Assembly: GCF_000005505.3 (NCBI RefSeq)
Contig: NC_016134.3
Coordinates: 14,676,624-14,740,623, forward strand
DNA length: 64,000 nucleotides
Reading direction: 5' to 3'
DNA from: Brachypodium distachyon
Lineage: Eukaryota; Streptophyta; Magnoliopsida; Poales; Poaceae
Position 1 is the first letter of the stretch; the number at the start of each line of letters is the position of its first letter. The position numbers and the translations under genes are program-made. Shown here piece after piece: positions 24,216-35,500 of this stretch. The notes below the pieces were generated by a model. That model ran no database searches. It was not told the DNA's origin and saw only the letters and a list, made by a program, of their open reading frames with translations.

Positions 24216-25140
24216 TTAAAATTTGGTTTATTTAAAATTAAATAAAGGGGATGTAGCTCAAGGTAGAGGAATGCCCTGCTTTCATTAGGTACAGGGTTCA
24301 ATTCTTCGCATCTCCTATTGATTTTCATAGTATTACTTTTTTACTTTTATGTTTATATTCAAATAATGGGATGTAGCTCAATCGGTAGAGCAAATGCAAC
24401 AGTTCTGTTAGGTATGGGTTCCTCACATCTCCAATTAATTTTCATATTATATTTACTTTTTATGTTCATATTAAAAATTACTTTATAATTTAATAAAAAT
24501 GGATGTAACTCAATTGGTAGAGCAATCGCAGCGCTTGTGTTAGGTACGGGGTTCGATTCCTCGCATCTCCAATTTTTCATATATTTTTACTTTTATGTTT
24601 ATACTCAAAATTACTTTATAAATAAATAAAAAAGGGGTTTAATTCCTCGCATCTCCAATTGATTTTCGTATTATTTTTACTTTTATGTTCATACTCAAAA
24701 TTACTTTATAAATAAATAAATAAAGGGTTGGTGGAGCACTTGCAGCGTTTGTGTTAGGCACATGTTCGATTCCTCGCATATTTAGTTAATTTTCATATTA
24801 TTTTTACTTTCATGTTTACATTAAAAATCACTCCCTCCGTTTCATAATTCTTGTCGAAATATTACATGTATCTAGACACTTTTTGAAATAAATACATCCA
24901 TTTGAGACAAGAATTATGAAACGGAGGAAGTACTTTTTAATTAATTAAAAAGGGGATGTAGCTCAATTGGTAGAGCAATCGCAACGCTTGTGTTAGGTTC
25001 GGGGTTTGATTCCTCCATCTCCAATTACTTTTTGTACTATTTTTACTTTTTATGTTACATTAACAAATAATCTACTTTATTATATTACATAAATTGGTAG
25101 AGCAATAAACATGTAATTTGGGAAGTGACGTTTATTTGAG
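24216..25140 (+). repeat. Tandem array of tRNA-Ala-like units, copy 2
   Basis: Corresponds unit for unit with 21663-22402: units at 24247-24316, 24368-24433, 24500-24572, a partial at 24631-24658, 24725-24784 and 24952-25023, and a remnant at 25091-25112. It ends with the same gaagtgacgtttatttgag sequence as copy 1. It is longer because of one extra partial unit and a MITE (24831-24930). The unit at 24500-24572 keeps the B box and a good T stem (CGGGG/CCTCG). Confidence 0.88.
24831..24930. mobile_element. Stowaway MITE inside array copy 2 only
   Basis: ctccctccgtttcataattc at the left and gaattatgaaacggaggaag at the right are inverted copies. The right flank is TA, the left has mutated to CA; copy 1 shows the empty TA site (aaaaattacttttta near 22187-22200). 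It therefore inserted after the duplication. Confidence 0.9.
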
Positions 25141-25583
25141 AAAACTGAGAAAACCGGTTTGTCTCCGCCCCGCCCCGCCCAGCCCAGCCCGGCTGTTTAG
25201 CCCGGCCCGGCCCGGCCCGGGCACAAGGTCAAGGCCCACCACAGCTGCCAGCGAAGCATGGCACGAGCATTCCATTCCATCACCATCCCGATCCAACCGG
25301 CAGCCGATGGTCATCTCCCCGGAATCCCCGTGGGGTCCGACGGCGACGCGCACCGCCATGTGTCACCGCGCTGGCGCGTGCATCACACAGGTGTGCGGGC
25401 GTGGGTGGCCGCCACACGCCCGTCGCGTGCTCGCCTCCCTCCCCTTCCCTCTTCTCCTCCCCCAGTTAGGCGGCCCCCCAACCCCTTCCCGCTAGTAGCC
25501 CCACACGCCTCCACCCTCATCAGCGCGCCGCCCGCCCGGCAGGACAGGACAGTACCCCGGCGGAATCAAGATCCGCAAAACTG
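25141..25583 (+). promoter_or_regulatory. Probable promoter and 5' UTR exon of the bHLH gene
   Basis: A GC-rich stretch begins abruptly after the AT-rich array and contains cccggcccggcccggcccgg at 25200-25219. A plausible 5' UTR exon ends GATCCGCAAAACTGAG|gtaggc near 25583, with a 5' UTR intron running to the acceptor tgatgcag at 26245. Inferred from splice signals; no transcript evidence. Confidence 0.5.
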
Positions 25584-26261
25584 AGGTAGGCCAAGCAAAG
25601 CAAAGGTCGCCCCTTTGAGTCGTGAATTCATTCAGGTGGGGTTTGGTGGGAGGAGATCGTGTGGGTTTCTTTCGGTGGGCTTAGCTAGTTTGTCGAAAGG
25701 CTGGTTATACTTAAGGTGGCGCCGAGTATGGAGACGAGAGCTTGGTTTCTCCCGTGTTCTTGGGGTGTTGGTTGAGATTCATTGGGGTGGTCTGGGCCTA
25801 GCGTACCATGAACAGCTCGTGATGAATTCTGTTTGTGCGGATTATAGGGCTGACTCATGGAGTCGTGGTATCATGGGTGTGATTGATAGTAGTATCATTT
25901 CTTTGAAGCTAGTTATTGGTATGGAAGTATGAATCCAGATAGGCTTGTGTTATTGACTTAAATCTTTCTCCAAATGAAATTTGTTATCTTGGTGGTATTA
26001 TATGCAGCTCCTAATCTCCTATTCATTACCTCCTGTAAATAAAAATCTGTAATTTCCTATGTTCCACTCCCTTGCTTGCGGTGCTCCTATGTTCCACTTC
26101 GTTGCTTGCGGTGGTAAAAGTGCAGTTCTTGATGGTACTACGAGCACTTGATTCTTATCTTGAGTTACATTAGCTGGCTTTCTTGCTACCTTGGTTTGGA
26201 GTTCTACCTCTTTTAGTAACACTAATAAACATTTATGTGATGCAGGAACCAGAATCTTGGG

Positions 26262-27964
26262 ATGGTGGCTGACACGGAGAGCTCAGATTCACCGTCTGGC
26301 AGCTCAAATTCAGCTGCCGAGAAGCGTGTTGATGGGTTGGTCTCTAATTACTTATATTATTGTATCTAATTTTGTAGCAGTGGTCTGTTTCGCTTTGTCA
26401 CTTTGGACCCAATATTATACTCATCGTAATTTCTAAATAGATATTTCAAAAGCTTAAGAAGTTGCGACACTGAGACTAATCCAGTACTTAATAGGCTGAA
26501 ACTTGCATAGTTTGTGACAAACTTCCTAGCTCAATCCAGTTCTCCTCTTTATGCTTATTTTTTGGTAACCATAAAGCTACATGCTGAGTAGTTCTGTTTT
26601 CAAACGTAGTTGTTTCTTTACCCAATAAAGGATCAAGTGACATGTTATCACTTGTTACTACCATTTAGCTTAGCCATATTCGACTCTAATTTTCACCTGA
26701 TTACTTTGACAAGTCATTCAAGTCATTTGCATCTCCATCATGTAGGGGCTGGAAGTTGTTTTCTGTAATTTGTTTTGGATTCTGTTATCTGAACCGAAAA
26801 CCAGCTTTAATAGAAAAATGTTATTAAGTACAAATTAAATTATAAACGGATAAATCCAAGAGATCAAAATTTTCTATACATACAAGCATAAATGGAAGAA
26901 CTCCTTTAGAACTGAAGACTATCTTTACTCCTATATAGATATCTGGTGGTGGCAGTCTGCCCACCTACACCACATGTAGATTTGGCATAAACAGTTGAAA
27001 TGTGAGTGGCTATGTTATTCTGATTTGGCATGAACGACACAAAGATCTTAAGCATATAGTGTAGCTTTTCAGTATGTACCAACACATGGGTATTATGCTA
27101 GTTTATGAAATAGGACAAGAAAGTAACCGCTGGGTTCTGCAGTTTAGCCCTTGCCCCTTTATCTTGTGATCAGTTGTTTGAACGCTGGGAGCAGTACTCA
27201 CTACACAGTACTCACCATGTAAACTTGCAGTTGGGAACCTTTTGTATGAAACTGTAGGGTTTGTTGCATGGAAATCTGGTCTAAGTGAATCTCTACCATG
27301 AGTTGCTAATAATGTGGTTATTGAATGCTTTGTGCTACTCTTTTTTATTAAAACATCTTTCAGAATTCAGAGTTACAGTTGCTTAGCAGTAGTCTTTACC
27401 TCTTTGGCAATTACTTGAAGTTAGTCTATATTTGTACATTTGAACCTTCATATTTGTAATCAGTGATCCATTATTTTCACATGTTTATTTCCTCTAATGA
27501 TCTCACTTGCTGCAACTATGTTTTTTTCTTCTTCTTACTGAATATTTGTGTTCTGCAGGTTTCTCGACAGAAGATCCCAGGAAAAAGCTCCAAAGAAAAA
27601 CCATAAGGCTGAACGGGAGAAACTTAAGCGTGACCAGTTGAATGACCTTTTTGTTGAGCTCAGCAGTATGCTAGGTTAGTGAACTACAGTGCATAATCGA
27701 TAAATGGCTATATCTGTAATAGATTCAATTTGATCTTCTGAGATATTTGCCAGTTATTGCACATAGAGTCCTTCATTCTGTTCCTTCCACTTGAAGTCAT
27801 TTGTCTTTTTAGTCACTCAATGGTAGCAACTTGCAAGCAATACAATATATTTAGATCCTGAGAGGATGAAGGTATACCTTAAAATTAGTTTATATCTTCC
27901 TTTACTAGCGTCATGCGTATCCGATGCGCAGTGTGTGTGCACCCGTTCATAGTATTGATGCAGC

Positions 27965-28004
<40 letters not shown>

Positions 28005-29666
28005 ATATGTTGATTTCTTGATTTAATTATTCGCTGCTGTCTCCTAAGCATTGCACGGGGTGCATACAGGAAGAGCATCTTCCTGTTTTCTTTCGGGTGA
28101 AACTCATCTCATCATTTATCCTGGCAATCCTTTCTAGGATTCTAAAAGTCTATACAGGCCCCACTTTGTTGAAATTGCTAAATATTCCCATGAGAAGGGC
28201 TGGTTCCTGCTTTTTTCCAAGCCCACTTTTGAGTGGTCCACCACATGTTGCTCTGAGAACAATTATGAAGGGGAGAGTTGTCATTGATAACTTGTTCTTT
28301 AGCCCCTATAGAAGGTTATTAGTCATCATGAAAGTATCTGAAAGCCATTATTTGCATTGTCCTTTTTTTGGTCATCACATTACTGTATATGATGAATAAA
28401 TCATGCCATGAATGATGAATAGACCTTTTGTATGTAATTCATCCATTGGCGTCAGTCATGCTATCACTATGCAGTACTCACTAGGCCTATGGCTGCCTGT
28501 ACAGTTTTGCATGCTTATTGTTATTGATTGTACAAGAAAGTCTACCACATATTATTATTCTTTTTTTGCGAGGACATATTATTATTCTAATGAACATAGT
28601 TCTGCTATTTCAGATCTCGATCGGCAAAATAGTGGAAAAGCTACAGTATTGGGTGATGCTGCTCGAGTACTACGAGATTTGCTTACTCAAGTAGAATCTC
28701 TTAGAAAGGAACAATCTGCTCTTCTAACTGAACGCCAATACGTGAGTTTTCAAAACTCAAGTGCCTTTATATGTTGTTATATGTTCCATGGATCCTTGTC
28801 TTTCCCGAACAGTCAAAATTATATGCCAAACTCCAAAGGGCAAAAGGGTCAATGAAACCTGTCAAACACAAACATGCCTTACAGGATTATGGCTTTCCTT
28901 GTTTACTATAAGGATGTACATCTAGCATTAGTTTTGCTTCTAAAAGGAAACAAAGTGTCTGTTGTACTTGTAGCCAATGACTTCACTGAACTGTATATGT
29001 GAAATGCGCTGACATGTAAAATTAATTGCCATTAGCATTACTTCTTTTTAATTGGAGGTTGCTATACAATATTGCCTCTTTTTTGTGTTATTAAACTTTT
29101 ATGGTTGTTTCAGGTTACTTGCTTCATTGCCTTCACTGCTAAGCCTAATTTACACTTACTAACAGGTCGGTTCAGAGAAGAATGAGCTGCAGGACGAGAA
29201 TACTACACTCAAAGCTCAAATAATGCAACTACAGGATGAGCTTCGTGCAAGGATGGGAAACAACAGCCTCAATCTAAGCAGTCTTGGAATGTCACATCCA
29301 GTAGCGAGCAACAGCACTAATTTAGCAACTCACCCCAGACCGCGTCATACATGGAGCAATGCTTCTAATTTAAGCACTCTGCCCATGGCGCACCCAATGA
29401 ACACACCGTCTCTGTTGCAGAATCAGCATCCGCACTCTGTTGGTTCTGGTGAGGTTGCATCACGGCCACAGGAGCTCCAACTCTTCCCAGGGACATCGGC
29501 ATCACTGGACCGAGAACGTTCACGACATAGAAGCAACCCAGCTACTTCTTCAAGCCTTGCTGATTCCATGCCTGGACAGCTTCGTCTCAGTCTTCCACGA
29601 GCATCACAAGGGGAGAGCAGCAGCAGTGGTGTGTCAGGAAATAGAAAAGAACGAAAAAATTGTTAG
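26262..29666 (+). CDS. bHLH transcription factor, subgroup IVb (PYE/IRO3-like), four coding exons
   Basis: Coding exons 26262-26335, 27559-27674, 28614-28741 and 29166-29666 join in phase at GT-AG sites to 272 residues. The basic region HKAEREKLKR (40-49) and helix-loop-helix DQLNDLFVELSSMLDLD...GKATVLGDAARVLRDLLTQV (50-90) are followed by a coiled coil rich in Leu and Glu (about 91-135). This arrangement matches grass relatives of PYE/IRO3, regulators of iron homeostasis in the nucleus; the exact orthologue cannot be fixed by eye. The C-terminal half is Ser/Asn-rich and ends near an LRLSL (245-249) EAR-type LxLxL repression motif. A 5' UTR intron and a long GA microsatellite in the second coding intron are present. 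The start codon is the first in-frame ATG of the exon. Confidence 0.92.
27969..28003. repeat. (GA)n microsatellite in bHLH intron
   Basis: About 17 uninterrupted GA units in the intron between coding exons 2 and 3. GA tracts in plants can bind BBR/BPC proteins, but here this is only a possibility. Confidence 0.95.
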
Positions 29667-30381
29667 CCAATTGACAGTGTTAAAAAACGTTACTTGGTGA
29701 TAACACCTCTCCTGTAAATACCAAGAGGCCACTCACCTTACTGTTTCAAACCAACTATAGTTGCTCTCTATTTGAAACATGTCTGGTTGTAGCCTTTAAT
29801 CGAATAACGTACAATTATTTGGATATAATATTGTTACAGGGTAATCAAACTTGTAATCTAGAAGTCACTAGCCTGTGCGACGTATTTTCACCGAGGTTCT
29901 TAACTGTAAGATGGATCACTAGAATACCAAACAGTATAGATAGAGTTCTTTAGCTGGAAGAGGGATGATGTGATTTGATGGTTCTCATGCCTCCTACGTA
30001 TCCTTTTGCTTTCCACTATCTGCCCATTATCTCACCCTTGTATGTTCCCCAGGTGTTCTTATTGATAACTGTTACAGTCTTCACAATTGAGAAAATATCA
30101 ACAAATGCAAATTGTGAGTGTAATAACACATTTCTGAAATCTGTTACACTCAGGCAGAAATGCTAAGTCCAATTGTTCATTCTACTTTCTGAAAAAAAAA
30201 AGAATTGTCCATCCTACGAAATGTAATACTCCTAGAAGAAATGCACCTGTTCATGACCCTGCTACCCTCTAAAAATCCCCACAATAACTTGAAGTAATCA
30301 CATGCCTACCCCCAAATCCTGCTGCTCCCTGGTTGCCTCCTGAGTCCTGAACACCAGCCTCAGCTCGGCTCACTGACCATT
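29667..30381. other. bHLH 3' UTR and convergent intergenic gap
   Basis: The gene to the left ends rightward and the methyltransferase ends leftward, so both 3' UTRs lie here. No further gene seen. Confidence 0.5.
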
Positions 30382-32579
30382 TCATGCCTCCGAATCCTTT
30401 CCCTCCGAAGGGCCTCGCTTCTTCTCTTCTGAGACCTTATCGCTGTCGACGGTCCAATACCGCTTGACAGCGTAGAGCACCTTCTCTCGGATGTGCGGGC
30501 TGTCCTCATGGTTCGCCATCATCATCTTCCACCGCATACCGGTCGCCACCCTCTGCACCTGCAGCAGCACGTCGACGTCGTCCCGGAGGATCACTGTGCC
30601 CTCGGGCCGCAGAATCCTATCCATCTCCAGCAGGATGTCCTCCATCTTGCACCTGCTCCACATTGATCCATCCATCATCAGATTTTCAGAAAGGAACACA
30701 ACATTTGCAAGACTGGTCAGACATTTGAGTGAGTGACTAACCTGTCCCTGTAGAGGGTGAAGACTCCATTGGCATGGATGAGGTCATATGTCCTTGGGTA
30801 AGTGGAGAATGCTTCACACCTGAAGAAGAAGAAGAAGAAGAAGAAGGAGAAGAACTCCATAAACAAAATTCACCGTTTATCTGCATGATGCTTCAGTCTT
30901 GAAGCCAAGGCGGGAAATGGGAAGAATGGCATGGCACCGAGCTTAATCACCAGTCATGGTAGATGCCGATGAGGCCCCTCTCATAGATCACGCCAAGGGT
31001 GGCGAACTCAGCGGCAGTGGGCACGACATTCATGACCCACGACTTGGGCGAGAAGACGGCCGCCGCGAAGCCGCCCACGCCGGCGTTCATGTCCATGATG
31101 TTCCGGTACCGCTCCGAGTCCAGCCTGTAGTTCACCTTCCTGTACGCCCTGACATGCTTCTCCCACTGCCGGTTCTCCTCCTCGTACGACTCGGCGGTGT
31201 ACCCCGGCACGGCCCCGGCGGCTATCCGCGGCGGGAGGGCCTTCAGCCGCGCCGGGAACGGCTCCAGCTGGCCTCCGATGGCCGCCGTGGTCGGCGTCAC
31301 ACACGTCTCTATATTCTTGTACCTGGACGCAAGAATGGGTGATCAACGGTCAGGATGGAATGTTGGCCGTTGACTTTTCAATCGGACGGTGATGGATGCA
31401 TTATTACCAGACGTCGTCGGGGTTGGGCGTGTCGCAGAGCCGGACGTTGGCTGGCCGGTCCGGGCATGGCGCCGCCGTGTCGAGCCGCTTCCGCCAGACG
31501 CCGATCTCGTCCATCTCGGCGACCTTCTCCCAGCACAACATCCTCGCGTACTCCTCGATCCTCGCCTGCTCCCCAGCAAGATCCTCCTCCGTCCTCTCCC
31601 ATTTCCTGTAATTCGCCTTCCAGTTGATCGGCGGGCCGGAGAGAACCCAGTAACCCCCGGGCCGGAGCACTCGGTCCACCTCCATCATGTACATCCCGCC
31701 ATTGCCGGCCCAGGGAATCAGGCACCGGGAGCAGTGCGCCATGTCGAACGCCGACGCCGGGAACGGCAGCTTGACTGACCCCAGAACGCCGATGAACGCC
31801 GGAACCCCACGCTCCAGCGCGAACTGCACCTGCGCCTCGTGGGAGTCCCTGGGCGCGAAGGACATGGCGACCACGCCCCGGGAGTCGAGGTAGGCGCCCA
31901 GGCTGGCGACGCCACATCCCGTGTCGAGGACGGTGCGGACGGCGCCGGAGGGGAAGGGGATGGCTGTGGCGAGCTGGTCGATGTAGGCGTCGGCGCCGCG
32001 GGGGAACTGGGTGCCGCCGCCGGGGAAGCGGAGCACGGCGCCCTCGTAGCGGACCCAGTTCTGGACCGCCTTCTCCACCGTGAGGCTCTTGTAGGGCGCG
32101 TTGGCGTAGGGCACCAGGTCCCGGCTCTTGGGCCACGGGAACGGCGTCACGTACCCGGACGGCGCCGGGATGAGGCACCGGAGGCGGGCGGAGGATTCCT
32201 CGGGGCCGGGGCAGTGGCGCTCGCGGTAGGCCATGTTCTTGCGGGGGAACTTCATGGCGCGGTCCTGGTCGTGGCACGGGGTGTAGTCGGAGAGGGAGGC
32301 GGGGCAGGGAGGGAAGGGCGGTAATGGCGGAGCGGCGGCGGTGGAATTGGGGGAGGTGTGGTGGGTGTCGAAGCTGAGGTTGGAGGAAGGGGTGGAGGAG
32401 GAAATGGAGCAGGGGGCGGCGGTTTGGTGGGTGATGGCGACGGCGATGCGGTCGCCCTTGCCGTAGCCGCTGCGCTGCCAGGCGCCCAGGATGTAGAAGA
32501 AGCAGCACAGGACCACGGCGGCCACTATGGCCACCGGGCTCCGCGCCTTGGACTCGCCCGAGTTGCCCTTGATCGCCAT
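30382..32579 (-). CDS. Probable methyltransferase PMT2-type (Golgi pectin/cell-wall methyltransferase family), four exons
   Basis: Exons on the minus strand: 31408-32579, 30951-31322, 30742-30819 and 30382-30652; all phases agree, giving 630 residues, typical for the family (DUF248/Methyltransf_29). The N-terminus [15 protein letters not shown] precedes one membrane anchor (about residues 15-33, [18 protein letters not shown]), then YGKGD, which together mark the PMT2/PMT14 group of type II Golgi proteins. Further landmarks are [18 protein letters not shown], the SAM-binding [43 protein letters not shown] in exon 2, and [12 protein letters not shown] plus [15 protein letters not shown] at the end. 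Relatives such as QUA2 act in homogalacturonan methylesterification; the substrate of this member is not known. Confidence 0.95.
30822..30854. repeat. (GAA)n microsatellite at the end of PMT intron 2
   Basis: About ten GAA/GAG units directly abut the exon 3 acceptor. On the transcript they form the polypyrimidine tract (CTTCTTCTT...CAG), so they likely serve in splicing. Confidence 0.9.
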
Positions 32580-35500
32580 GCCTCAGGGATCGAAAGCCTG
32601 CGACATGTCAAGAACGGATTAAATATAATCGATCGATCGAGCAAGGGAAGAAAGGTGAGTGATCAATCGAATCGAAGTGGCGAAGCGAACCTTGATTATG
32701 GTATGGTACGATCAAGCCGTAGTTTTTAGAGGATCACTCAAAATGTGAGGTGGAGTGATGAATTTGGGACAGTGCGGTAGCATCTGATCAGAGTTGCGGG
32801 AGAGAGGAGGAGATGTGGTTAGTGTTTGTTCGGAATGCACAACAGAAGAGGAGGAAGAAGCGGATCTTGGGATCACAGAAGAGAAGAGGCGTGAGATAAA
32901 GGAGGCCGGCAGATACAGAAATTTAGGAGCATGCAAATGCAGTAGTATACTCAAGTCGAGAATCATTTTTTTAAAACAAATGAAGCAGAGTAAAAAGTAT
33001 TCCTGGTCCTAATATTGTTACGAAGGTTCCAAGTTGTTCCAATTTGTTTGAAAATGCATATTTAGGTCCCTAATTTATTTAAGTTGTGCTGCGTTACACC
33101 TAAGCTGACCACTTGTGTGAAATGCTTGCATGCAGATTATGCAAAAGAGCCCCTCGCTACCGCACAAACCTCATTCCCAATCATCATCCGTAGAGACCAA
33201 CACTGACAGCCTTCCAATCCTCCTAGAATCACCACCTCCTCCGGGATGAGGTTTTTCGACCCTCTTTGACATGTGAATAGAACGCCCGTGCTGTTCCATA
33301 AAAAAAAAAGACTTGCCAAGTGCAGGAGAATTAATAAACACGACTGCCGATTAATTATAAGAAATATATTGTACAAATGAATAATTGTCTATATACCCCA
33401 GAACCAAACTTTTAAGCAGTTCACGAGTCTGGCTTATGTTTGGCTCGTATTGTTACATCTTGGATATTTGAAGACACACTCGTAGAGATACATAAAAATT
33501 CTATATAGATAATCATCAACTTTCCACATTTACAAATTTCGGGCTCTCTCTAAATTCAATTTCTGGCTTACAAGTCTCAATATATTCATCCGGCTATTTC
33601 AGCGTATCATCTGATTTCACACCCCTTCAGGCTTTAGAATCATAGGTTAACTAGATGAATTCCCCGCGCGTTGCCGCGGAAAAGCATGGTTAAAAGAAAG
33701 TCCATTGCATGACACTCTTAACATAAATTTAGTATTGCCGTGTAGTGGGTTTGAAACCTATGAATGCTTACAATTCAGAATGGAAATGAAATCCTTCGTT
33801 GGAAGTAGTTGGAACATGTTCACATAAACTTTAGTCGTCCTTCGGATATATGTTTGAACACCAAATTTCATTTGTCGTCAGATTATGGTATGCACATCAT
33901 CACCAGCTTAACTCACATGTAGCTCTCTTCTTTGGTCATGGGTGTGACAACTTGATTTTTGCTCTCACCCAGTAGAGACCACAGTTCAGAAACTTATTGC
34001 AGCCTGAGACATTAGCAATCGGTTATGGTAAAAGTCAACTAATAAGTGTCAATTAGAAAATTTACTCCCATGGGAATATCATTATCTGCACATTTACATC
34101 TGCAAGATAGAAAATTAGCAGGACCTCAAATATGAAGCAATGTTCGACTGCTAAAAAAATACGCCGCAAAATTTCAATGTTTTAACTTTCTAAAATTTAA
34201 ATTTTCTTTTCCGTCAAATGTTTTTTAAAACATTCTGAACTATGCTAAGCTGAATGAGAGTAACGAAGATGGAAAGAATATAAGTTTAAGTGAAAAGAAC
34301 AGATGAATTTTCTTTGCGAAGAAAAAAAATAGATGAAATTGAAGGTACTAACCTCAATTTGTGAAGTACATTAAAAATGATACATGAACATGTGATGTTC
34401 TCGTCTTTGTAGTCCATATCTCCTGCAACATATGAGTAGCAGCAACGAAAAAAATATAGGTCTTGTGTACTAATGGAAACACCAAGCATTAGAGTCAAGA
34501 AGCTACGGCCTACAGAGACCTGCAGTAGAAATAAATGGAGCACAACATTGTTGAAGCCACAAGCTTGAACGTGTGAATCCTGCTAATCCTAGGCACGATA
34601 GTAAAATTGCATCAAACATGCCTAACCCCAATAGCAATCATATTGGGCTGATTGATGATTGCATCAAACACACTGAAATTGTAGCCTATCCACCAGGAAC
34701 ACCATCGCTTATGTCAGAAACCCCTCTAGCATGTAAAATCGAGTCGAGGACTGCGGAAACTCACCAGGTGCTCATATAAGCGATGGTGTTAATGGTGGCT
34801 TGTCATCATCACCATTTGCCTCCTCGACGCCATTGCCAGTGCAGGGGCTGCCGGTGCACCGTAGAAGGCGACATGGTGAGGCGGACATGCACCTGCCTGT
34901 ACGCAGCGGCCTGCTAGGGTGGAGGCACCTGGTCCCACATCTATGGCGAGTGAGGCCCCTGGTGCTGCTGAGGGGGCACGCAGTGCTGCAGCGGCGGCAT
35001 GGACGACGGGATGGTGCCCCACGTCGCCTGTTGAGGCGACGCCGGGCTGAGGCTGGGGCATCACGGCGACGGGCGAATCCTAGAGACGGGGCAGTGACAG
35101 AGGAGGAGGGGGCAGGCCTTTAAAGGGAACAGTGGAACATGACTGATTGGTCGGTTCGGGAGAGTATCCGACGTGGCGACGGATTAGATGCTGCCGATGA
35201 ATGTGGGAAGTAAATGAACGTTCGGTAGAGAAGAAGAGGAAACGGCAACGTTTGGGAGAATAAAAGGTGCGTGCTGGAAGGCCCATGAGAACGGTCTGGT
35301 GGACGTGGTGGGCTGAAAACTTGGGCCAGATTCTTGGGTGGGCTGTGAACTTGGTAGATTCGTGATTCTAGCGAAGCCTCATGCGGGAACGGGAGTCCGG
35401 GACGACGTTGTATGGCTGAAAAACTCGTACGAAAAGGGGTGACATGGTTTAGAAATTAAAAATTAGATACAAATGCTGACGTGGATTTTTTTGAGAGAAT

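Noticed and set aside
21569..25023. CRISPR-like array of direct repeats with spacers
   Set aside because: Repeats are 73-base tRNA-like units, spacers are similar to each other, and the genome is a plant.
31378..32508. 376-codon Arg/His/Pro-rich frame overlapping PMT exon 1
   Set aside because: Same-strand alternative frame of a GC-rich exon; the methyltransferase frame carries all conserved motifs.
33640..33700. Helitron end suggested by ccccgcgcgttgccgcgg
   Set aside because: Only the GC-rich motif is seen; no TC start, terminal hairpin-CTRR end or RepHel gene could be found.
34789..35123. GC-rich frames on both strands as a possible gene
   Set aside because: Composition explains the open frames; no known motif, start context or splice structure.
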